From Daphnia carinata (taxonomy: Eukaryota; Arthropoda; Branchiopoda; Diplostraca; Daphniidae), in assembly GCF_022539665.2 (NCBI RefSeq), contig NC_081339.1:2442017-2506016 (forward strand): 64,000 nucleotides of DNA. Direction: 5' to 3'. Both the position numbers and the translations under genes were made by a program. The stretch's first letter is position 1, and each line of letters starts with the position of its first letter. Below are positions 1 to 10,202 of the stretch, one piece after another. The notes under the pieces were generated by a model. That model was not told where the DNA came from. It searched no databases and was given only the letters and a program-made list of their open reading frames with translations.

Positions 1-153
1 CCCTGGGATGGGGGTCTTGACGCTAGGACCGGAAGGTTCCCCAGGCACAAGCACCGTCGAGAGACATCTAGCGCTTTTAGGTAGGTGCCTGTTTAAGAGA
101 CACGCTAGCGCATTAAACTGGTAAGGAAACAACGTGAATTTGCTCAACGCCAT
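1..153 (-). CDS. GABA transaminase paralogue, first exon (partial at window edge)
   Basis: This is the 5' end of a second 4-aminobutyrate aminotransferase gene; the rest lies outside the window. The reverse strand reads an uninterrupted 51 codons from the ATG at 153-151. The product begins MALSKFTLFP and ends in a [14 protein letters not shown] segment that is identical to residues 33-46 of the complete ABAT gene at 18.3-20.2 kb. The first four residues (MALS) also match, and the basic, Ser/Leu-rich stretch between them looks like a mitochondrial presequence, as expected for this matrix enzyme. Nucleotide divergence from the other copy is clear, so this is a separate gene and not an assembly echo. 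Both copies are on the minus strand about 20 kb apart, so they are tandem duplicates. Whether the remainder is intact cannot be seen. Confidence 0.85.
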   Translation of the reverse strand, partial: MALSKFTLFPYQFNALACLLNRHLPKSARCLSTVLVPGEPSGPSVKTPIPG

Positions 154-2349
154 TCGTGGATGCACATTTGGCATTGGATTTCAATTTCAGCAGGCACCGT
201 GAGCCAGTATGCACCCCTGTGTGTTTCTCCTGCCTTTTTATATCGCGATTGTATTTTATTGTAGACTATGCGCGTAGCAGTTACATGCTGATGGTGATTA
301 ATGAGAGATAAGCCATTTTCCCCTTTTGATGTTGGGTATTTCCTTGGTAATTTCCATAGGTTTTGCAACACTTTGCGCAGCGCAAACTGTTTGAGTTGAT
401 TAGGAAGTGAAATCCCCAAAATGTCGAGACTTTGTTATTGTTTGACGTGAACGGGCCGTCGTCGATAAATCCGCACACTCGCTTTCGACTCGGGAAAAAC
501 CACCGTTTATTAGCACAAGGCTCTTAGATAGCTGAACGCGTTAAGAATTAGAGTGGCATATCGAACTACAGCCTTTGTTATACTACCTTATTTGATGCCT
601 TTGTCTACACCGTAATCTTTTGTAATGAGGAAGATGAAGAAGGGTTGGGAGTTGGGAAAAAAAAACAGGTTAGGTGACTGTGCTATTACAAGTTTCCAGG
701 ACATAAAGAAAATATTTTAGCGATAACGCCAAATTCTACAGCTTTATTTTTTTTTTAAGCTTGCGTGGGCATTGAGTTTTTATATTTTGGCTTTACCTAT
801 TTGATTATAAATGCTCGAATAAAATGTAAAAGATGTTCATTGAAGGTTGGAAAATGCCAAGTAATAATTAACGGATACTTTTCATGCATTTTCAAATAAT
901 GCTGTTACGGAATCGTCCACTACTCGGCGACTTGAACGTACAGCTTTCGGAATGGAGGAAGAAGGGGGACATTTGGCGAGACGGGCTGAGGAAAGAGTTA
1001 GTACATTGGATGCGTAATGAACGGATAGGCTATTCCGAAGAAGCTCTCAAACTAAAGGTTAAAACAGTTATTCTAATATTTCCCGTATTGTATTTCGTTC
1101 TTGTACAGATCGTCCGGGGTATTTATGTTGTTGTACACATCGCCTGGTTTAATATATTGAAACTTGGTTGTACCTGTTCGTGGTACGGAAAACCAAGGGT
1201 AACAGAGTAGGACGTCGGTAAAGACGTCCGATTACACTCGCTTTGATCCCCTGAAACGTATGTAGCCCACAGATAACTTTTGGAGTCTTAAATCCTAATC
1301 AATAAAAATATATTCAATTAGTCTTAGAAATTTTCAATCTAATATGTGATTTATTTTATTATTTCCTTAGATTGAAAATTTCTAAATAAATTTAACTCGA
1401 CGCCTAACAATATGAACACCGTTCATTGTCACGGTGGCCAAAAGCCTTTCCACTGCACGGAATGATGTTTACAACAGGTTCTCTTAACTGAGGGCGATTT
1501 GAAAAGCAAAAACAGAACATACCCGGCGTTAAAAGAAATCATTGCTCTTCGAATTTCACAAGTTGCTGAACCAGTTTACACGTATCGAAGGTCAAACTTC
1601 TGTGTATTCGTACACGCACTGCGTCGTGATTTTTTTGCTTGGGAGCGGTTGTATCGCAAGCTGACTCACCCGTGTGGACCAGTTCATTACATACGTATAG
1701 GTACGCCATTTCAAAATCGTAAAGTTTTTTTGTTTTGTTTTTTTTTACTGGGAGGGGCATTTTCTCACCACACCGCTGCATCTACGTATTAACTGTGGTG
1801 ATATAAATTAAAACAACTTATAAAAAGTGGCCAGGAGAGAAGACCTTATCGTACAACAGAGTGTGTAATCGTAAGACGAGTAGCATACGTTTTATTGGTG
1901 ACTGGCTAATAGCCCATCGTTATGACGGGCAATTAAAAAAGGTTATCATACGACTGTATTGCGCATAATTGTCATATACCATTACATGTACAACTACACA
2001 CCACCGCGATGCATGCTTAGCTATCCAATTGTTTCTCTTATTGCAGCGCATAATTGTGTATTATTGGGGAACTTTAGTATCCTGGCTGTAAACCGAGCTT
2101 TTAGACGCAAACATCGAATTCGACGTTTGATGTTTGCTATAGAACAAGCCGACTACTTGCCTATAAACACGACTATTAAAACCCGACAATGGTCCATTGT
2201 GTTGATTTCACTAAATTACATTTGTATTAGTAGTCTTGTTACAGTATACAAGAAACAGTTTAATTGGATATTGGATTTAAAAGGAATCCACTCACAAAAA
2301 TAACAAAGTAATAACCAACAGCATTTTCGATGCTGGCAAATTGATTTTG
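154..2349. other. Intergenic, no supported gene
   Basis: AT-rich spacer upstream of the partial ABAT paralogue and downstream of the first secreted-peptide gene. Several ORFs of 60-115 codons occur on both strands (for example 884-1210 plus), but none shows a recognisable motif, a paralogue or a phase-consistent exon partner. The only ordered structure I see is the hairpin at 1324-1385. Confidence 0.5.
1324..1385. repeat. Perfect 19-bp inverted repeat (hairpin)
   Basis: The arms at 1324-1342 and 1367-1385 are exact reverse complements separated by 24 AT-rich bases. It could be a MITE remnant or a transcribed hairpin; no flanking target duplication was recognised. Confidence 0.75.
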
Positions 2350-3214
2350 CTAACCGAGCAATGAAGCCATCGGCCATGTAAACGGTTGTTGCAAATAACC
2401 TAGTGGACGAAGGTTCCATAGTGGATACCGGATACCACTGCCCTCACCGCCTTCACCACCCTCTCCGCCCTCTCCACCCTCTCCGCCCTCTCCGCCCTCT
2501 CCGCCCTCTCCGCCCTCTCCGCCCTCTCCGCCCTCACCGCCTTCACCACCCTCTCCGCCCTCGCCGCCATTGTTACCACCACCGAAGAGCCAGGAAAGAA
2601 GAGCGAATCCAAATCGCTCATCAACTCTGTCGTCAAATTGGTGTCCAAATGGCGATCGGAAAGGATATTGTCCTACATAAAAGAAACAAAAAAAACAAGA
2701 CAATTACCTTCGTTTGTTTAAATTATAATGGACCTTAAGCGCAAAATGAACTTCTATATGTTTGGGAATTATTTATTTATTTATTTACTATTAGTTTCTG
2801 TTTTCAAAGACGAGCTTCAGCATTCAATTTACCGTAACCATAGTGGTGATATCCGTAATCTGGTTGCGGGACCCAGGGTGTGTAATAGGTAGGCATCACC
2901 AATTGCCTTGGCTCTCTGGGGGCAGTTTCAGTTGAGGCTACGGACCTTGCGTTCGCCAAAAGCGGAGTCAGCATCAACTACATAATTAAAACAGTTTAGA
3001 ATCTTCTTTGTTTGTGTTTTCAACGACGCATTTCAATGTAAGACGGAAGTTTTGATGTCAAATTCAATTAGCTGAACTAGTAACAGGTATGGGTTTTGCA
3101 ACAAACAATTAAATAAAGGTATGGCACAGGTGATTAATTCGAATTATTTATATGTTACAATTTAAAAAATGGTTGTAATATTACCATCAGGAGACTTAAA
3201 TACGCAATAGACAT
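2350..3214 (-). CDS. Small secreted propeptide-like protein 1 (GGE-repeat tail)
   Basis: Unrecognised family; first of three tandem paralogues. Phase-consistent exons: 3185-3214, 2833-2977 and 2350-2672, giving 156 aa. The first exon is exactly 10 codons and, joined to exon 2, makes a signal peptide (MSIAYLSLLM then LMLTPLLANA) ending near residue 20. Residues 31-35 read R-E-P-R-Q, a minimal furin-type R-x-x-R site followed by Gln-Leu; the two paralogues have the equivalent at the same place. After it comes an aromatic/Pro-rich stretch (YYTPW, repeated GY/HY). Exon 3 encodes a DDxxDERFGFALL segment shared with gene 2, then about 14 GGE tripeptides from a 9-bp minisatellite, then an NLRPLGY motif also shared with gene 2. 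Secretion and cleavage are inferred. Function is unknown; an antimicrobial, cuticular or signalling peptide precursor are all possible. Confidence 0.7.
2441..2568 (-). repeat. 9-bp coding minisatellite (GGE repeats)
   Basis: A tandem array of the unit ccgccctct and close variants (plus-strand orientation) lies inside exon 3 of the gene above and encodes a Gly-Gly-Glu run. All length changes in units of 9 bp stay in frame. It also creates long open frames on the opposite strand that are artefacts. Confidence 0.9.
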
Positions 3215-4542
3215 GCTGTATTGGCTGCTGCTTCGTTTTGCGCGGTCCAATTTTTCAAAGCGAAACTAAAGGGACGAACTGTGATGAGAGGTCGCCTCCT
3301 GCTGTCTAACGTTCCATCAGTTTGACGATTCAATTTATGCGAATCTTCCATGAACGTCCGCGACGTCACGTGACTTTCCAACAATTGTATTTGAAGCAAG
3401 CTACACACCGTCATTCGTCCGACTGGAGAATGCTTGAAACATTTCGTTTTTGTTTTTTAAATTTATATTGACCGGTTCTGGCAACGTAAATATCAGCTGA
3501 GGACAGGGTTTCCGTATTATCGCGGAATCTAGTCAGCTACAAAACCCCCGAAAAGGAAAATTTTTCATTGTTTAAAACAAAGCTGCATACAGTGGCCAAG
3601 GCTGATGACCGATTACCAGTTCGTAGACCCTCATAGACACGTTTTTGCTATTGTTCACAAAGGGAAGCAGTATGAACTGGCTAATGGACAATTCTTCTTT
3701 TAGAAAATTTAAACAAATCAAGAATGGTTGTTTGGTAACTTCGAGGTTCTTACAACTTTTATAAAAACACTCGTTGCTAGATATAAATTTGCTATCGCTG
3801 TTACGATATACAATTGCGTGTACGCAGTGTGGATAGCCTTCAAATGGGATCTTCATAACAGTCAAGACAGACAAAGTTTTTACATAGATCCATGGGCTTA
3901 ATGATTAGAACTAGCTGCGGGCCCTTCATGTAGGCCTAATTGCATTTATATCCATCAGGGAAAACAGGTGTGATTCGTTCGTTATTTAATGGATCTAAAG
4001 CCACGATCGGGGAATAATGGAGGGAAAGAATCTTTCATCACCGAAAGAGAAAATGGTGAAGTGAGCGACCAACGATATTCTTCATGAAAATCAACATTGA
4101 CATCCATATTTTGAATTATTTTAATTGATCATTGTATCAGAAATTTTGCAACGTACGCTCTACCTTTTCTCAGAAAAGGAAATCCTATTAATCACGTCAT
4201 GTTAATCAAATGCAAGATTTTAAAGGACCGCTAATACCCTTCGTACACCCTGACATTTGGAACGCACAGCTTCATGCAATCCATCGTTCAATGTTTTGGG
4301 TAACCTTTGTATTTCAGCGTAATCGAATTTAGTTTTAAATTAATATGTGAGGAAAGCGACCGCGCCCGTATCAACCTCAAAAGGACAGAGAAAAAAAAAT
4401 CAAATCAGAACGAATAAATTTCAACGGTGAAATATAAAATTTAAGAAGGACGTTATTCAGAAAAAAAAAATCAGTATAATATATAAGCGTAGCCACTGAC
4501 ATTTGATTGAAACAATAAGCCGAGCAGCACACGCACGATAAC
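3215..4542. other. Intergenic, no supported gene
   Basis: Spacer between the first and second secreted-peptide genes, presumably holding the promoter of gene 1 and the 3' UTR of gene 2. A 100-codon minus-strand ORF at 3572-3874 has no recognisable feature and is within chance expectation. Nothing else seen. Confidence 0.5.
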
Positions 4543-5122
4543 TTAAAATTGCGGTATGATTTCTAGCCGTGGTCTGTTAACGAATGGACGATAGCCTAGC
4601 GGGCGATTCGCCGTGAAACGATCATCGATACCGCCCATCAACAACAGAAGGAGCGCTAATCCAAAGCGTGATTCAAGGTCGTCGAGGGGAACATTGTTTC
4701 GTGTAGTGAGTGGATTGTATCCTACCATAAATCAAAATAAAAGTTACCTTGAGACAGTTTGTTATTTTAAAATGAGTCTTGAAGCAATATGTATACATAC
4801 CGTAACGATTATCGGGAACCAAAGCAGGTTGGGCCCATGGCACGTACGCGACAGGTGTCAGCAACTGTCGTGCGACTCTGGATGCCGATTCAATGGGTTC
4901 TGTCGGTCGTGCACTGATGATCAACGGAGCTAGCAACAACTTAAAACAAGGACTATTAATGTGTGTCCGGTATACATAATTTTAACACACACTTGTTATT
5001 ATTTGTTAATTAAGCAAGTGAAATCAATTTAGGCATACTGATGCATATGGAATAATGCAATAAGAAACCTTGTATCACGTATGAACATTTACCAGCAAAA
5101 GATGAAAAGCGGAGAAAGTCAT
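4543..5122 (-). CDS. Small secreted propeptide-like protein 2
   Basis: Second member of the tandem trio. Exons 5093-5122 (10 codons), 4801-4939 and 4543-4721 give 115 aa with phases 0 and 1, exactly as in gene 1. The signal peptide begins MTFSAFHLLL and continues LLLAPLIISA. Residues 31-35 are R-V-A-R-Q, the same position and spacing as R-E-P-R-Q in gene 1. The following segment QLLTPVAYVPW corresponds to QLVMPTYYTPW of gene 1. Exon 3 has LDDLESRFGLALLLLLMGG and later NRPLGYRPF, matching gene 1 but without the GGE expansion. The exon 2 acceptor is AAG, a less usual but permitted form. In a different frame the first-exon region also reads as part of a longer ORF (5010-5282, Arg/Lys-rich), which I judge a shadow because its frame does not join exon 2. 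Function unknown. Confidence 0.7.
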
Positions 5123-6871
5123 CTTCGATCTTAGTTTTTGAGGTTTGTTTGGATCGTAGGAGTTCGGAGACTGAAGAAGTGGAAGTGCTTCCTACGCTAG
5201 AGCGTTTTCGTCTCTGGCCTCTTTGCTTTCTTTGGAAGGTTTCCTCGTTGCCTTTTATAAGACAGCCTGTGTCTTTTTTCATGACGTTTCTAGTCGGTAA
5301 GGTAAAGCAACTCCGATAATAGTAGTATAACGTCTTCTAGATCGTGGTCCAACTAGCTTCTTCACATTTTTCGCCTACTTACTAAACCTCATCCATGTAC
5401 GTTGACCAGTTTTGAACAATCAGGTTGCCTGTCCTTGGTTTTGAAACAAAGGTGAAATTGTTTGAGATATTCAAATGCTTTTTTTTTCTTTTTATCAAAT
5501 TACAGAGAACTGTCGCTTGAGAAACGAACGTGACCAACGGCACGTACAACAGGCTATAAGAAAAATCTCTTTTTGTTGACCTTCGAAGTCCAGTGAATAG
5601 TAAGACCAAGCACAAAAAGAATCAATAATCTATTGGACGACACACGACAAAAGAATAGTAGTTCCGGATTAGGAAACCTCATTGAAAAACTTGTTTTATA
5701 TTTTAGTTTTTTTTACTTGGTAAGTAAACAAAATACAGTGAAATCATTCTTCAACATCCCTAATGTGTTTTGAAGTTCAAACTTGGTTTATCTGTACTTA
5801 CTTTAATGGGAAATGTCGTGTCACGACCGCTGCATGCTTTGCTAACAAAGGTAATATTGCAAATAATGTTTAAAGGTCACCATGTTACTGGCCATGCGAT
5901 GTAACTAACACATCAAAATGAATTGACGGAAATTCATTTTCGCATTCGAAAGTGTGATGGTATAGGCTGAAGATGAAACAGGTTCCCAGGTAGGGACATT
6001 AGTGGTCTAGTGAAGATATCGATTTTCGCCATAGTCCTTCGGTTCCGCAATGACCCCACAAGTTGCTGAAACCTGTGTAAAACAACAACATGATTATGGT
6101 TCCCGTTTGTTTTTGTTTTCTCTCCAGCACATGTTATCTTCCAAACAAGTTTTATAAATAACCGGCATTAAATGCAAATTATCCAGAAATGTCATAATTA
6201 TTTTTCTTCTCGGTACACAACGTCTTAACTTTTTTCTTTGTCCATTCTTCTGAACTCCAATTTTCGGCCGTCGGAACCAATACGACTAAACAGTCGTCAG
6301 AGATAGTTTAATTAACATTAGGTGAGAATTTTCTTTCTTAGTTTTTTGTTTGCTGTTCGTTTTTGTTTGTTTAGTGTGTTCCAGGGATCTGTGGATGAAG
6401 ATTATAATAGATAAGTATAACTATGTAAGTTGTATTTCGGCTGAGATTTTGCTGTCTCTATTGCTATGGTTTCTCCAGCTCGTATGTGTGTTCACACCAT
6501 TGTAAGATATTTAATTTAAAACCACATAGTAAACCTGTACAAACAACCCCACAATCATTAAATTAAATGTTCCATTTCATGTTGGTTCATTTGCAAAGAG
6601 GCGCTGTGTATTATATTTGGCGAGTGACATTTTAAATAAGTCAAATTACAGAAATCTTGAATTGTGGGTCAGTGTAACTGTTTTAACACAGAAAAGTTAT
6701 TTTGAATAACTAGGGCTAAGAAGGAAAATACTGCAGTCATTTTTTGCAAGTATAATTTAAAGAAAATGCCAGAGAGTGGACATTCGACTTTTTGAAGTGT
6801 TGTAGCTAATGGTTTTCACATTTATCGAATGAAGTGACCAACTCCACTTCTACGTCCACGTCCTACGTCTA
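5123..6871. other. Intergenic, no supported gene
   Basis: Spacer between secreted-peptide genes 2 and 3. On the minus strand a good 3' splice site precedes 6078 and opens a short reading frame down to about 5935, but I found no upstream exon to join it to and no similarity to the neighbouring family, so I do not call a gene. The rest is AT-rich with no recognised signal. Confidence 0.45.
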
Positions 6872-7885
6872 CTAACCAAAAAACTGGTTCATAATGGCTT
6901 CGATTAGGGCGGTGGTAACAGATTGTACAATCATGTTCACAATAGATTGCACATCAGGACGTCCTTCGACTTGTTGTTTTAGTACTTCAGGCGTAAGTCC
7001 TGTGTTACGGATGCCTAGTGCTGCCAGTACTTCTGAATTTCAACAATAAACATTTAAAGTGTAAATTATTTAAAAGAAAAAATTTAAAAGATACATTTTG
7101 TAACAAAAGTTTTTTTCATCGAGTAACTTAACCAAATGCCGGGGAATAGTTTTGAGCAGTTGGAAATGATATAAAAGCTTTCAGTACAAAAATCTTACGC
7201 AAGGCAATATTGCAGGCATTGTTTTGAATCTCACCTGCTTCAGACTCCTGTTTTTGGATTATGGAATCCGCCGTGGTATTACTGTTCTTTTGGCTAGGAC
7301 TAGTCTTGAAACCAGATTGCTCAGAAGGACGATTGGCAGTAGACATTGCTGCTGACGTGGCTAACAGCCTCTGTAACAGTTGAAGTTTAGCTTCTGGGGT
7401 CAGTGCTCCCAATGGATTACCTACGTAATGCCGATTAAGGAGAAGACAACACACATTAAACAATGGTATTGAAACGATAATCGCTAAAAGGATATTTTAA
7501 TAATAGTGAAAACACCTGAGCAAAACATTCTGGTAAGTAAAAATTTGTCAAATTACATGATGAAGGAGAAATTCAGAGTGTTGTTGCATTTTATTAACTT
7601 TAGTGCACATTGGTGGATACCAAAAGTTTCTTGGAATAACAGAAGAGGTCATAGATTACCATAATCCTGGAAGCTGGGTTGATGTACAGGTACGTAATAG
7701 GGTAATAGCAATTGACGTGAGTCTCTAGAAGATGTTTGAACTGACTCCTCTGCTGGTCTTCCACTTGCCAACCATGGTGTCAGCACCAACTATGTTACAG
7801 AAAATTACAAAGTTTTAACTCCAGCAGTAGAAAACTGAAAATATTATAATTTTACCATCAGTAGGGAGAAGGAAGTGGTGTACAT
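6872..7885 (-). CDS. Small secreted propeptide-like protein 3
   Basis: Third and most upstream member of the trio. Phase-consistent exons 7856-7885 (10 codons), 7660-7789, 7235-7420 and 6872-7032 give 168 aa. The signal peptide is MYTTSFSLLM followed by LVLTPWLASG. Residues 32-36 are R-D-S-R-Q, one residue later than in genes 1 and 2, and the next segment QLLLPYYVPV keeps the pattern Q-L-x-x-P-x-Y-x-P. The first two exons have the same lengths and phases as in the paralogues. The C-terminal half differs: exon 3 is Ser/Gln/Asn-rich and polar, and the extra exon 4 encodes a Leu/Val-rich amphipathic region ending NQFFG. This suggests a shared secretory and processing cassette joined to diverging C-terminal domains. 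No known domain recognised; function unknown. Confidence 0.7.
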
Positions 7886-9884
7886 TCTAATTAGTGATAT
7901 GTATATTCTTGAGGACGAATGTAGTGAAAGCAAAGCCACCCGACACGTCTGCTTGTTCACTTCTGTCGAATTTGTGGAGCATGGAAAATTCATTTTATAT
8001 GCTCCTGTTCCAACGGTTCTTCACAAAACAAGTTTGGAATCGAAATGCTTCTTAGGGCAAACTTATGTTGTTGATATCAAAGTCTTTGGCCTCGGTGCTC
8101 GTATCCAGTATTTCGATTGAAACAGATGTTGGCACTCTTAATTACATTATATCTACAGCAATCACTAAAACGTGAAGATGCGTACATGTTTAGGGTGAGT
8201 TCCGGAGGGCCAACTCAATTCGGAAAATTTAATTTTTGTGGGCATCCGCAAGTTTAGCTTTGAAATAGTGGCTCCAAGCAAGCAACTGGTTCCCTTCTAG
8301 ACCAATTACCGGTTTATCCAGTTTAATTTGCGTACTTTTTTTTTATTTTCCAATTTGTTAGTTTTGTTTTAATATATCATCTTCCTATTGAATATTCAGA
8401 AGAGTTATTGTCCAGACTACTTCCCAGCTGGTTTTTGCCTTCGGCCTTACAATTTTAGTTCAGTTGATCTATTCTGTTTTATCCTCGAACGGCATTAATA
8501 CGCAACTTTGAGTTGTCAACTTAGATATTGCATTTGAAATTGAAGAAGTTCACTTATCTCAAATGCCGTTAAGTTAAAAAATAAAATATTTATGGAAATG
8601 AGGTTCAACGGACTGTTCCTATTTGCTGTATTTAAACAGATGTACTTCGAAAACAAATTAATTTTTTTAATCAAACTTGCCTGTAAGCTACAAATACTTG
8701 TAAAAATATTTTCGCACATTTGCATAAAAAGGTAATCGGTACAATGTATACGTGTAACGAAGATGAGACACCTGTGAAGTCGTATAACCAGTTTACTGCT
8801 ATTTGAAATCTGGAAGGGATTCAAATGTAATGGTTCCATTTGCTTTGAAAATTAATTAAGGCTGCAGCTTAATTTTAAAGGTAATTAATTCTTAAAGGTA
8901 ATGATAGATAATTTTTAAGATAATCTTGTTAGCACCACAGCATGTAATTTTTGCCTTCAAACGAAAGTACTCAATAGCAGAGTTAAAACGCTTAGCAACT
9001 GTTTAGCGTAGGTGGATGCGACATCAACCGTGAAAGATGTGCCCGCTGGAACTGCAATTTAACTAGAACAAAAATGCATAATTCGTTTCGGTCACGAGTG
9101 ATGCCCTAATTGGGACGACTGGTTCTAAGAATTTTTCGAACGAATAATCTCCGAATGTACTGTAGCTATAGTTTAATACGCGTAGGATACATTGAATTCG
9201 ATAGTCTATCGAATCGATGAGAGAGCACTCGAGGCCGAGTTTTGCAATAGCAACTATCAGACAATGATATTACAGATATTTGCCATTCTATACAATATAC
9301 GCTTTCAAATGCCGCTTTGAAATTTTCCATGTATGCGTGTGTAACCGTAGACCGACGTCGATGGCCATATTCTAGTTTAACTGGTTTGGAGGTTGAGGAC
9401 GTTAACGCTCAATTATTGAACTCAGTCTTAAACTCGCCGGTAACTTCTAGTTGAATGACATTTATTTAGCAAGCAGTTAATTTCATCGGTTTTGGTTTTA
9501 TAGAGATAATGGCAATTGAATATGTGGCTTGGCGCTCGTCACGAACGGGCCAATAATAACCAAGGAACGGACAAGAATTTGTTAAATAATAATTCATTTT
9601 CTTTCGATCTCAAACTCAGTTAACTGGGTTGAAAGATCGCGTAAAAGCGTAAGGGCTAGATGTGTAAAAAGGACCCTATTTTCGCAAAGTAAATCACCAT
9701 ATCTGGTTCCGGTTTTCGCGATTTTGGAAGGAGATCGCTGCAATCGTCATTGGGGACAAATTTCGGTAGAATTCATCATTGTTTAATATGTTTTGTTGTT
9801 TATTCAAAGAATTCCAAGGGCTTAAGATTTTTTTCTGCAAAATCCGGTACTCGTCGGAATTGGTTGAATATCATGATAATATTT
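7886..9884. other. Intergenic, no supported gene
   Basis: Upstream region of the secreted-peptide cluster. A plus-strand ORF (7875-8120) overlaps the first exon of gene 3 in antisense and has no support beyond openness. The remainder is AT-rich, with poly-T runs and no recognised gene. Confidence 0.45.
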
Positions 9885-10200
9885 CTGCATCGCGTTATGG
9901 TAATACATCGCGCTAGCGCTGTAGCGTACTGGCGCGCTAGAATTGCGTCAAATATTCGGTGTATTTCAAAAACGATTAATTTACTGAAAAAAATAAAAAT
10001 TTTCCCGGAATCAGCATGCAATTTTGAATATATCCTGTGATATTCAACCAATTCCGAAGAATGTCAGTTTTTTGCAAAAAAAAAATTTAAGCCCGACTGA
10101 TAAATAAGCCCGACTTTCTACTGCATCGCGCTAGCGCACCGAATATTTGACGCAATGCTAGCGCGCCAGTACGCTACAGCGCTAGCGCGATGCAGCAGAA
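9885..10200. mobile_element. MITE-like element with 56-bp inverted repeats
   Basis: The segments 9906-9961 and 10137-10192 are near-perfect reverse complements (one mismatch seen) and are rich in GCGCTAGCGC palindromes, standing out against AT-rich surroundings. The outer edges also share an atttctgcatcgcg-like end. About 175 bp of unrelated AT-rich sequence separates the arms and no transposase is present, so a non-autonomous element is the simplest reading. Exact ends and target duplication were not resolved. Confidence 0.6.
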
Positions 10201-10202
10201 AT

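Noticed and set aside
884-1210. 108-codon plus-strand ORF with a helical N-terminal half
   Set aside because: No family feature or partner exon; ORFs of this size are expected by chance in 64 kb.
2403-2738. Plus-strand ORF rich in Pro-Leu-Arg repeats and a second minus-frame Ala-Glu-Arg repeat ORF
   Set aside because: Both are other-frame readings of the 9-bp minisatellite that encodes GGE in the supported gene.
3572-3874. 100-codon minus-strand ORF
   Set aside because: Openness alone; no signal peptide, repeat or paralogue.
5010-5282. 90-codon minus-strand ORF with an Arg/Lys- and Ser-rich start
   Set aside because: Its frame does not join exon 2 of secreted gene 2, whereas the overlapping 10-codon first exon does and gives a proper signal peptide shared with the paralogues.
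7875-8120. 81-codon plus-strand ORF
   Set aside because: Antisense to the first exon and promoter of secreted gene 3; no motif, homologue or splice partner.
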